This document shows, one piece after another, positions 14,852 through 22,634 of a DNA stretch of 23,698 nt. This DNA comes from an uncultured Rothia sp. (GTDB taxonomy: Bacteria > Actinomycetota > Actinomycetes > Actinomycetales > Micrococcaceae), in NCBI GenBank assembly GCA_946222285.1, contig CAMIIP010000026.1, forward strand, positions 1 to 23,698, in the 5' to 3' direction. Numbering within the stretch: position 1 is the stretch's first letter; each line of letters opens with the position of its first letter. A model generated the notes under the pieces. That model saw only the letters and a program-made list of their open reading frames with translations, was not told the origin of the DNA and did no database searches. A program made the translations under genes and the position numbers.

Positions 14852-17091
14852 TTATTGAACGTAATACCACTCCCTTTGTTGTCTTTTCCGAAGACCCGGT
14901 ATTGAATGCACTCCAGAAGATTACTGCTAATCAGCAACGAATTATCTTTCTTGTTAATGAATCAGGTATTTTGCAGGGTTCACTCTCTGACGGCGACTTC
15001 CGCCGCTGGCTCATTGCCAACCCCACCGAGTCACTGGAGACTTCAGCAATTCAGGTAGCTAATAAGAATGTTCGTAGCTACCCTATAAGTACCGATGCTG
15101 CTGTGCTCAATGGTGAATTTGCCCAAGGAATTTCTCATCTACCATTGGTCGATGAACGAGGGCACCTTATTGCTATCGCCATGAATGAGCAGAAGGTTCT
15201 GCGTATCGGTCAGCACGAAATCGCTGAAGACAAACCTTCATTCATCATTGCCGAAATTGGTAACAACCATCAGGGCGATGTTGATTTTGCCAAACGTCTC
15301 GTGGATCTTGCCGTGGAATCCGGCGCTGACGCTGTGAAGTTCCAGTTGCGCGATATGGAAGCTCTCTACCGTCAAAAGGGTTCAGCTTCTGCCGGTGAAG
15401 ACCTCGGCGTTCAGTACACCCTTGATTTGCTCTCCCGCTTTAGCTTCTCGGTAGAGCAGATGTATGAAGTGTTCGATCACGTCAAACAGCACAATATGGA
15501 CATTATGTGCACCCCCTGGGATGCGCCGTCGGTTCAGGCACTGGTTGATTACGGTATTGCGGGCATGAAAATCGCTTCAGCCGACCTCACCAATCACGAG
15601 CTTTTGCGTGACGTCGTTTCGCGCGGTTTACCTATGATGGTTTCTACCGGTATGAGTCGTGAGGAAGAAATCCGCGAATCAGTAAAACTGCTGCAAAACC
15701 ACGGTGCTTCATATGCGCTACTACAGTGCCAGTCAACCTATCCTGCTCCCTTTAAAGACGTCAACCTCGCTTACATGGATCGCCTGGCTGAAATCGGACA
15801 GTCTCTGGTGGGCTACTCGGGGCACGAGCGCGGCTATCATGTGCCAATTGCCGCAGTAGCACGCGGTGCCAAAATTATCGAAAAGCACTTCACTACCGAT
15901 AAGACTCTCGAAGGTAACGACCACACCGTTTCGCTTCTTCCTGAGGAATTCAAGGCGATGGTTACTCAGATTCGTGAGATTGAAGAGGCCATCGGCACTG
16001 CTGCACCGCGCGAGGTTTCCACCGGTGAACTCATGAACCGTGTGAATCTGGCAAAGTCTTTGGTGGCAACCCGTACTATCGCTCAGGGCGAGGCGGTCTC
16101 TGAGGACGACGTCGAAATTAAATCTCCCGGCCGTGGTCTTCAACCCAACTATCTCTCGCAACTTGTGGGTCGTACTATGCAGCGCGAAGTTGAAGCTGGC
16201 TCCTTCTTCTATGAGGGTGACCTTAAAGATGATCTGGTAACTCGCCGCGATTTCACCTTTGACCGCCCCTGGGGTCTGCCCGTTCGTTACCACGACTATA
16301 AGCCGCTCATCGAAGAAGCAAAGCCCGATTTCCTTGAATTCCACTTTTCTTACAAGGACCTGGAAATCGACATTGATGATGTCTTTGACTCTAAACTACC
16401 CATGAGCTTCACCACCCACCTGCCCGATCTCTTTGCCGGTGATTTCCTCGTGGACCTCGCCTCTAGCGATCAGGAAATTTGGGAGCGTTCTATCATTGAG
16501 GTTCAGCGTACCATCGATATCACCCGCGATTTGACCCGCTACTTCACGACGGACGATGACCCCATCATGGTGGTAACCATGGGCGGGTTTACCAAGGATG
16601 CACATATCGCACCTATCGCTCGCGCCGATAAATATGAGCGGATCGGTGAAGCCCTCAAGCACCTTAACACTTCCGGTGTTCGCCTAGCGGCTCAGACCCT
16701 CCCGCCTTACCCCTGGCTGATGGGTGGACAGCAGTTCCACAACCTCTTCCTGGATCCCCAAGACACCGCGGAATTTTCTGATACCTACGACACCGCGCTC
16801 TGCCTCGATATCTCCCACACCATGCTGGCGGCAAACTTTCTCAAGATGCCCCTCTCTGAAGCTGTTGATTTGCTGGCACCGCGTTCTATCCACCTTCACC
16901 TGGTAGATGGCGTGGGAGTGGACGGCGAAGGCGTTCAAGTGGGCGAAGGAGATGTTGACTGGGCAGCACTTGGTAAGCAACTGCGTGGGCTATCCCCGAA
17001 ATCTTCTTTTATCCCTGAAATCTGGCAGGGACATATCAACAATGGCGAAGGCTTCTTCACCGCTCTAGATCGGTTGGAAAAGTGGCTGTAG
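14848..17091 (+). CDS. neuB: Fused CBS - NeuB nonulosonate synthase - SAF - xylose-isomerase-like TIM barrel protein
   Basis: Four domains occur in 747 residues. Residues 1-120 are a CBS-like pair (SGILQGSLSDGDFRRWL, SHLPLVDERGHLIAIA), usually a nucleotide sensor. Residues 130-385 are NeuB, which condenses phosphoenolpyruvate with a hexose such as ManNAc: FIIAEIGNNHQGD (from Phe132, Glu136), DAVKFQ, QCQSTYPAP, GYSGHERGY, and IEKHFTTDK with His347. Residues 400-462 are a SAF/antifreeze-like domain (NLAKSLVATRTIAQGE). Residues 469-747 resemble a sugar isomerase barrel with candidate metal ligands Glu497, Asp654 and His657 (DISH), His684 (HLHLVDG) and Glu724 (PEIWQGH). Ordinary NeuB is about 340 residues. 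It overlaps neuA by four bases and the next gene by ten. No frameshift is seen, so the fusion appears genuine. The barrel's reaction is unknown; supplying the hexose substrate is inference. Confidence 0.92.
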   Translation: MIIERNTTPFVVFSEDPVLNALQKITANQQRIIFLVNESGILQGSLSDGDFRRWLIANPTESLETSAIQVANKNVRSYPISTDAAVLNGEFAQGISHLPLVDERGHLIAIAMNEQKVLRIGQHEIAEDKPSFIIAEIGNNHQGDVDFAKRLVDLAVESGADAVKFQLRDMEALYRQKGSASAGEDLGVQYTLDLLSRFSFSVEQMYEVFDHVKQHNMDIMCTPWDAPSVQALVDYGIAGMKIASADLTNHELLRDVVSRGLPMMVSTGMSREEEIRESVKLLQNHGASYALLQCQSTYPAPFKDVNLAYMDRLAEIGQSLVGYSGHERGYHVPIAAVARGAKIIEKHFTTDKTLEGNDHTVSLLPEEFKAMVTQIREIEEAIGTAAPREVSTGELMNRVNLAKSLVATRTIAQGEAVSEDDVEIKSPGRGLQPNYLSQLVGRTMQREVEAGSFFYEGDLKDDLVTRRDFTFDRPWGLPVRYHDYKPLIEEAKPDFLEFHFSYKDLEIDIDDVFDSKLPMSFTTHLPDLFAGDFLVDLASSDQEIWERSIIEVQRTIDITRDLTRYFTTDDDPIMVVTMGGFTKDAHIAPIARADKYERIGEALKHLNTSGVRLAAQTLPPYPWLMGGQQFHNLFLDPQDTAEFSDTYDTALCLDISHTMLAANFLKMPLSEAVDLLAPRSIHLHLVDGVGVDGEGVQVGEGDVDWAALGKQLRGLSPKSSFIPEIWQGHINNGEGFFTALDRLEKWL

Positions 17092-18215
17092 AAAATTCAT
17101 TACCGATAGCCCTATGGGCTATTCCGGTCCCTGAATTTGGCGGTGTAGCCCGGCACGTAGTAGATGTTGCTCGTACCGGGCTACCCGGCTATGAGCTGGT
17201 TGTCCTCGTGCAGGACGGCGTACTGGCAGAAAAATTAGAGGAACTAGGCACCCGCGTCATCAAGTCCAACTTTGGTGTTAGCGCAGGGTTCCTTGAATCA
17301 GCTAAAAAGCTAGTCGCGACGATAGCAGAAGTTCAGCCAGCAGTTGTTCACTCTCACCTTGCCTACGCCGATGTGGTGGCTTGCGCCGTCCTTAATTTTT
17401 TGCGGCTGAGAAAGCTAGTTCAGAAAAATTTCAGAGTGCCGCTACTTGTTACTACTGAGCACGGTATTGCAGGAAATGATTCGGTTTACCATAGTAAAGC
17501 GATAAAAGCCCGAGGCCGTAGCCTGCTCCATCGGCTTCGGCTCATATTCACCGATCGGGCTATCGCGGTATCTCACTCCACCGCCAAAGAAATGAAAAAT
17601 AAATGGGGTGCTCGTGAGGTTGAGGTAATTTATAACGGAATAGATAGCGAGAAGATTCGTTCTGCCCGTGCCGAATTTTACACAACAGGCAATGAGCCCC
17701 CTCGTATCCTTTCTTTAGCACGGCTTGCCCCTGAAAAAGGGCTCGATATCTTAATAGAAGCTTTTGCTGAAGTTGTTAAAGTACACCCACAGGCACGTTT
17801 AGAACTTGCCGGTGAGGGAGATCTCCAAGAAGAACTTGAAATTCAGGTAAATCAATTGGGCATCAAAAATTCTGTGGTGTTTTCAGGGTTTGTTAATCAC
17901 TCAGAAGCTTTAGGGCGGTCAAATATTTTAGTACAGCTCTCGGTCTGGGAAAACATGTCTTACACCCTTCTCGATGCTAAAACAGCAGGGTTACATGTAT
18001 TAGCCACGGACGTAGGCGGTAATCCTGAAATTCTGAGGCAACAAGAATTACTACCTTCACTGGCTCAAACATCACGAGAAAAGCTTATTCAAGCCGTGGT
18101 AGAAGCTCTTACAACTCCACGAGAGACTAAAGAAAAAGAGCCGTTTACTTGGGCTAACACTCAGCACATGACCGAACAAATAGCTCGGGTATACACGGGG
18201 GAAAAGAACGTATGA
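17082..18215 (+). CDS. GT4 family glycosyltransferase
   Basis: A GT-B retaining transferase of 377 residues. The N-terminal domain begins IALWAIPVPEFGGVARHVVD with the glycine loop for the acceptor side, and has VVHSHLAYAD and TTEHGIAG. The donor domain shows VIYNGIDSEKI, ILSLARLAPEKGLDILIEAF, LELAGEGDLQEEL and VVFSGFVNHSEAL. The usual E-X7-E pair reads as Glu290-X7-Asp298 (WENMSYTLLDAKTAG), so the second acidic residue is Asp. The GTG start at 17082 follows GGAAAA and lies ten bases inside the previous gene. Its end overlaps the membrane protein gene by four bases. Donor unknown. Confidence 0.88.
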   Translation: MAVENSLPIALWAIPVPEFGGVARHVVDVARTGLPGYELVVLVQDGVLAEKLEELGTRVIKSNFGVSAGFLESAKKLVATIAEVQPAVVHSHLAYADVVACAVLNFLRLRKLVQKNFRVPLLVTTEHGIAGNDSVYHSKAIKARGRSLLHRLRLIFTDRAIAVSHSTAKEMKNKWGAREVEVIYNGIDSEKIRSARAEFYTTGNEPPRILSLARLAPEKGLDILIEAFAEVVKVHPQARLELAGEGDLQEELEIQVNQLGIKNSVVFSGFVNHSEALGRSNILVQLSVWENMSYTLLDAKTAGLHVLATDVGGNPEILRQQELLPSLAQTSREKLIQAVVEALTTPRETKEKEPFTWANTQHMTEQIARVYTGEKNV

Positions 18216-19447
18216 CAGCTACCAACGCAGAGCACAAACACGAACGAACGCACCTCAAAGAACGAGCAACTGCTGAAATGCGTCATCTTGCTGACGCTAC
18301 CGGAAAGATCGTAATACTCGATTTTATTTTAGGCTCAACACTTATTTTCTTTTCATTCTCTGTTGCAGGTATGCCCCTTGCGACTTTGGCAGGTATGGCA
18401 CTGGCTCTTATCGGACTAACTCGTAAACGTAAATACCAAGTTCCAGGCATGGGTCTATTTATTTTTCTGCTACTTATTGGACTTGCCTGGGTGCTTTTCG
18501 ATTCCTGGTTTTTAGCTGATGCTCCCACCGGAGACGTGTTACGAAGAGCGGGGCGAATCTTCGGTGTCTTTATCGTTGCTGTATGCATCGCAAACGGTCG
18601 GTTGAATCTTAAATCTATAGTGCTTGGAATGGCTTTCTCCTCCATCGTGAATGTTGGAGCCTATTATCTTGGGATTGCACCCGATGATTATCCGGGCTTT
18701 CTCACCGGCTGGATTAACGATAAAAACGTTTCAGGTCTGTATTATGCCACTATTGCAATTCTTCTTTTTGCTATTGTGCAAAAAAGAGCTTACCAACTTA
18801 TGATATTTCTAATTTTCACGCTCATCCTTTGGCAAACAGGCTCGCGTACGTCTTTGGCGGCCTTTGCTTTTGCTATTTTATGGTTGATATTCGCTTGGCG
18901 GCTGAACCTCTTTTTTAAGGTAATTCTTGCCGTAATCATGGTGCGAGCAGTGAATTTTATCGAAGCGAACTTTGCACAGGTAGGCGCCTTCTCTGACCGC
19001 TCAGATACTGATCTGCTTCGAGCTGATATCGATGCAGCTTCATTAGCGAAGATTAATGCCTCCCCCTGGAACGGGCTTGGTCTGGGGCAAGCTATGGTGC
19101 ATGTTCGAGAACGTGATTTCTTTTTTCATAACTCTTTTTGGACTTTGCTTGTAGAGGGGGGATGGCTCTACCTGCTCTTGATTGTAGGAGCCACTGTCTA
19201 TGCTGCTTTTCTCATGAAACAGAAACATCGTCAACAACGAGTGCTCTATGGAGAAGCAGCAGTAGTGTTGCTGGTTATTTGTGCTTGGCGACTGGGCGAA
19301 GTGTTCTTAACAATGCCTTGGGGTCTTGTCATGGGGCTTGCACTTAGTCTCTGCGCTGTTCCTAAAAACGCCTCCCGATTCAAAAAAATTGAACATGAAC
19401 CGGAATCACAACTCAGAGCAATCAAAGCGGAGGAGACAGCCCCGTGA
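18212..19447 (+). CDS. O-antigen polymerase/ligase-like membrane protein (Wzy/WaaL family)
   Basis: A polytopic membrane protein of 411 residues with a charged soluble N-terminus of about 35 residues, then about ten hydrophobic segments. Strong ones include IVILDFILGSTLIFFSFSVA, GLFIFLLLIGLAWVLF and AAVVLLVICAWRL. A large outside loop around residues 250-310 ends in HNSFWTLLVEGG (His306), the conserved signature of the O-antigen ligase domain. Such proteins polymerise lipid-linked repeats or transfer the finished chain to its acceptor on the outer face of the membrane. Sequence alone cannot separate these roles; being the only such protein in the window it could be the polymerase. The GSRTSLAAFAFA segment is also typical. 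It overlaps its neighbours by four bases on each side. Confidence 0.85.
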   Translation: MTATNAEHKHERTHLKERATAEMRHLADATGKIVILDFILGSTLIFFSFSVAGMPLATLAGMALALIGLTRKRKYQVPGMGLFIFLLLIGLAWVLFDSWFLADAPTGDVLRRAGRIFGVFIVAVCIANGRLNLKSIVLGMAFSSIVNVGAYYLGIAPDDYPGFLTGWINDKNVSGLYYATIAILLFAIVQKRAYQLMIFLIFTLILWQTGSRTSLAAFAFAILWLIFAWRLNLFFKVILAVIMVRAVNFIEANFAQVGAFSDRSDTDLLRADIDAASLAKINASPWNGLGLGQAMVHVRERDFFFHNSFWTLLVEGGWLYLLLIVGATVYAAFLMKQKHRQQRVLYGEAAVVLLVICAWRLGEVFLTMPWGLVMGLALSLCAVPKNASRFKKIEHEPESQLRAIKAEETAP

Positions 19448-20490
19448 ATATCAGCCACATTGCTATAGCTACTAATAACGGTGATATAGGTGGCGGAGAA
19501 GTGATGCTCTTGAGTATCGCCCGCCAGCTTCGTTCGCTAGGATACTCTGTCACTATCGTTGGTCCTAAAACACCGTCAGAAGTGGTCGAAGCCGCAACCG
19601 ATGAAGGGTTTGACGTCGTAGCTCTACCCGCCAAAAACAGGCAAGAATATATGGCACAACTTCGTCTCTGGGACCGGCAGAGACGCACCGGGCTACTCTG
19701 GTGCAACGGGCTGGTGCCTTCGTTTGCTACTGGCGGTCATAAAAACCGGATTGTTCATCTACACCAAAAACCAGAGGGAAAACTTCGCTGGCTGGTCAAA
19801 CTCGCCCAAAAGCGCGCTGCAGTATCATTGGTTCCTAGCAAATTTTTGGCTGAGAAAGTGGCAAAAACTCGCGTCTTTTCTAACTGGACCGAGCCTATAA
19901 ATATGCCTCTTCAACCACGAAAGCAGGCTTCGCAACTAACCGTAGGGTTCATAGGGCGCCCCTCCACGCTCAAAGGAACCCACCTTCTGGCAGAAGCACT
20001 TCAACAACTCAACGCTGATTCGCAGAAATACTGCCTTAAAATCGCCGGTGAACCAAAATTTATCGCTCAGGAAGACAGCGAACATGTTCAAAAAAAACTG
20101 GATTCTTTGCGAGATGCCGTGCAGTATTTAGGGTGGGTAGAGCCCGCTGAATTTTTCAAACAAATCGATGTGCTCGTCGTCCCTTCAACCGTTCAAGAAT
20201 CCTTTGGACTCGTAGCGGCCGAAGCTATGAGCGCCCGTGTTCCTCTGATCGTTTCTGATGCTGGTGCTTTACCTGAAATCGTGGGAGCAAACTATCCCTG
20301 GATTTTTAAAAGCGGCAATAGCGAGGCACTCAAAAATCTCCTCCAACAGATTGACCACGAAATACGCGAAGACACTGATTTACAGCAACAAACAATCTCA
20401 CAGGCTTATTGGCGCTGGCTAGAAAATTATTCGCCCCAAACAGGAAAAGAACATTTAGAAGCTCTTCTACAAGAACTCCAACAGAAATAA
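19444..20490 (+). CDS. GT4 family glycosyltransferase
   Basis: A GT-B transferase of 348 residues. The N-terminus is ISHIAIATNNGDIGGGEVML with the glycine-rich acceptor loop. Further motifs are RIVHLHQKPEGKLRW, VSLVPSKFLAEKVA and VGFIGRPSTLKGTHLLAEAL. The donor-site helix keeps the complete E-X7-E pair, Glu252 and Glu260 (ESFGLVAAEAM). The GTG start at 19444 overlaps the preceding TGA (GTGA), and GGAGGA lies upstream. It is followed nine bases later by the next gene. A linking sugar and donor cannot be named. Confidence 0.88.
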   Translation: MNISHIAIATNNGDIGGGEVMLLSIARQLRSLGYSVTIVGPKTPSEVVEAATDEGFDVVALPAKNRQEYMAQLRLWDRQRRTGLLWCNGLVPSFATGGHKNRIVHLHQKPEGKLRWLVKLAQKRAAVSLVPSKFLAEKVAKTRVFSNWTEPINMPLQPRKQASQLTVGFIGRPSTLKGTHLLAEALQQLNADSQKYCLKIAGEPKFIAQEDSEHVQKKLDSLRDAVQYLGWVEPAEFFKQIDVLVVPSTVQESFGLVAAEAMSARVPLIVSDAGALPEIVGANYPWIFKSGNSEALKNLLQQIDHEIREDTDLQQQTISQAYWRWLENYSPQTGKEHLEALLQELQQK

Positions 20491-20499
20491 AAGCCGGAT

Positions 20500-21444
20500 A
20501 TGACTAGATACTCAGCAGCGGTAATTATTCCTACCCGTGGTGGAGCATCAAAGCTTCACTACCCGCTTGATGCGCTGGAAAAACAAACCGAAAAAGATTT
20601 TCAAGTGATTGTTGTCTGCGACGGCGACATCGATGGATCAGCCACTCTTGTAGAAAAATATCGGCAACGGGGAATCCTCAATATCGAGGTAGTGGTCTTT
20701 CCTGAGAACCGTGGACGTTCGCAAGCTCTCAACGCAGGGCACCGGTTAGCAGATGCCCATATTCTGATTCGATGTGATGACGACCTTGAACCAGATATAA
20801 ATTTCATTTCCGAACATATTCGCCTACATTCGGAAGAGATAGAAACTGGAGTTATAGGGCTGGTACGTAATCTTTATCCAGATAATGCGTATGCGCGAGC
20901 ATACGGGAACTATCGAGATCATAAATTCCGTGAAGATGCCTATCAAAGCGATCCTGAAAAATACTGGCATTTTTGGAATGCTAACGCTTCACTCACCCAA
21001 GAAATGTTTGAAAAACTTGGTGGCTATGATGAACGTTACCGGCTGTACGGTTGGGAAGACGTCGATATGGGATACATGCTCTACCAAGCTGGAGCCAAAA
21101 TTATTTTGGCACCGAGCCTTGAAGCGAAACACCATATTGCTGCCACAACAACTGCTGCTCGATCGCTCAGAGCCTTGCATTCAGGTGCTGCTCGATCCAT
21201 CTTTGTAGCTAAACACGGCAAAGGTATATTGGTAGATCCTCAGCTAACCGGGCTATGGGGAATTCTTGTGAAGTTCGTTTCTCTCGTGACTACCGAAAAG
21301 ACAATTCAGACGATGGGCAAGATTATTGACGCGGCGGCGGATAAATTGCCACAGAAAATTGCTGAAAAGCTGATATCTCTTCTTGTTGAAGCTGCCTCGT
21401 ACACGGGAGTCCGTCGTCCTTCCCGCGCTCGAAAGGTCTTTTAA
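20500..21444 (+). CDS. GT2 family glycosyltransferase
   Basis: A GT-A transferase of 314 residues. The first strand is AAVIIPTRGGASKLHYPLDAL, then VIVVCDGDIDGS, FPENRGRSQALNAG and the metal site RCDDDLEPD (Asp93-Asp95). The second half has FWNANASLTQEMFEKLGGYDERYRLYGWEDVDMGYMLYQAG; its WEDVD is the ED motif holding the likely catalytic base. A C-terminal helical region of about 70 residues follows, which may contact the membrane or partner proteins. The ATG at 20500 has a weak ribosome site (GCCGGA), so it may depend on re-initiation from the preceding gene. The next start is eight bases after its stop codon begins the gap. Confidence 0.88.
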   Translation: MTRYSAAVIIPTRGGASKLHYPLDALEKQTEKDFQVIVVCDGDIDGSATLVEKYRQRGILNIEVVVFPENRGRSQALNAGHRLADAHILIRCDDDLEPDINFISEHIRLHSEEIETGVIGLVRNLYPDNAYARAYGNYRDHKFREDAYQSDPEKYWHFWNANASLTQEMFEKLGGYDERYRLYGWEDVDMGYMLYQAGAKIILAPSLEAKHHIAATTTAARSLRALHSGAARSIFVAKHGKGILVDPQLTGLWGILVKFVSLVTTEKTIQTMGKIIDAAADKLPQKIAEKLISLLVEAASYTGVRRPSRARKVF

Positions 21445-21451
21445 TCCCCTG

Positions 21452-22594
21452 ATGAAACTCCTCTCCCGTCTCAAAAATCTACTGGATCCTCCTAAACCCT
21501 CAGAAGAAATTGCCATCGCCCACGACTACCTCACACAAAAAGGGGGAGCAGAGCGCGTTGTCTTAGCCATGCACAGGGCATTTCCCCAAGCGACAATCTA
21601 TACGACGCTCTACAATCCCGAGAAGACCTACGAAGAATTCAAGAACGCCAACATCGTTGTTTCTCCGCTCAACAAGATGGGAATCTTTCGAAAGAACCAC
21701 CGGGCGGCGCTACCTTTCTTACCCATTGCTTCGTCATTATTGAAAGTACCTGCTCAAAAGACTCTAGTTTCTTCTACTGGCTGGGCTCACGGTTTTAATT
21801 TTGCCGGTAAGTCTTTTGTATACTGTCATTCTCCTGCTCGCTGGTTGTATCTCAGCGATCAATACCTGGGCGATCAAACGGGTAAAGTTCTCTCAACAAT
21901 TCTTTACGCTATGCGACCGGTTCTGACAAAGTGGGATCAATGGTCGGTGAGAAAAGCTGGTCAATACGCAGCGAACTCTACCGTTATTCAACAGCGGATT
22001 ATGGAGGTGTATACCAAAGACTCAGAAATTATTTTTCCTCCTTTCTCGCTTCCCCCAGACGAGGAGATGAAACCGATTGCAGACTTAGAAGAATTTCTTG
22101 CAGACGAAAATTATTTTATGGTGGTTTCGCGCCTCTTGCCCTATAAAAATGTGGACGTGGCGATAAAAGCATTCGCTGATTTAGATCAAAAGCTCCTGGT
22201 GGTAGGAGATGGGCCTCTTGCCACAGATCTACGAGCTATGAGCACCGACAATGTTAAATTTGCTAGTAATATTTCTGATGCTCAGTTGCGTTTTGCCTAT
22301 GCTCACACGCGAGGTCTGCTGGCGGTTTCTTACGAAGATTTTGGTTTGACGCCGCTTGAAGCGGGGGCTTTTGGGAAGCCCACAATCGCTCTGCACGCGG
22401 GAGGTTATCTGGACACCATCAGAGAGGGCCTCAATGGTCTTTTTATCGAAAAGCCAGAAATCGAAGACTTGCTTCAAGGGTTAGAAGCCTTTGAACATAC
22501 CGCTTGGGATTTCTTTGCTATCAAAGATTATTCGGATCGTTTCTCAGAATTTTGGTTCCGTAAGAAACTGCAAGAAAAAATGGACGAACTTTAA
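21452..22594 (+). CDS. GT4 family glycosyltransferase (WbaZ-like)
   Basis: A GT-B transferase of 380 residues resembling WbaZ and related mannosyltransferases of O-antigen loci. The N-terminal part has IAIAHDYLTQKGGAERVVLA and FVYCHSPARWLYLSDQYL, both characteristic of this subgroup. The donor domain has FMVVSRLLPYKNVDVAIKAF, LLVVGDGPLATDL and the E-X7-E pair Glu295 and Glu303 (YEDFGLTPLEAGAFG). The frame is open 69 bases further upstream into the preceding gene, but the ATG at 21452 is preferred because it lies just after the previous stop. AAAGG is upstream but distant, so initiation may be coupled. GDP-mannose is a possible donor by family resemblance only. Confidence 0.87.
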   Translation: MKLLSRLKNLLDPPKPSEEIAIAHDYLTQKGGAERVVLAMHRAFPQATIYTTLYNPEKTYEEFKNANIVVSPLNKMGIFRKNHRAALPFLPIASSLLKVPAQKTLVSSTGWAHGFNFAGKSFVYCHSPARWLYLSDQYLGDQTGKVLSTILYAMRPVLTKWDQWSVRKAGQYAANSTVIQQRIMEVYTKDSEIIFPPFSLPPDEEMKPIADLEEFLADENYFMVVSRLLPYKNVDVAIKAFADLDQKLLVVGDGPLATDLRAMSTDNVKFASNISDAQLRFAYAHTRGLLAVSYEDFGLTPLEAGAFGKPTIALHAGGYLDTIREGLNGLFIEKPEIEDLLQGLEAFEHTAWDFFAIKDYSDRFSEFWFRKKLQEKMDEL

Positions 22595-22634
22595 TGTGCG
22601 ATTTATTAGGGCAAAATCAGATCATAAGGAATAC

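Noticed and set aside
15733..16344. Open frame of about 200 codons on the minus strand inside the NeuB fusion gene
   Set aside because: It lies antisense to conserved NeuB and SAF motifs and shows no recognisable domain; codon structure of the plus strand explains it.
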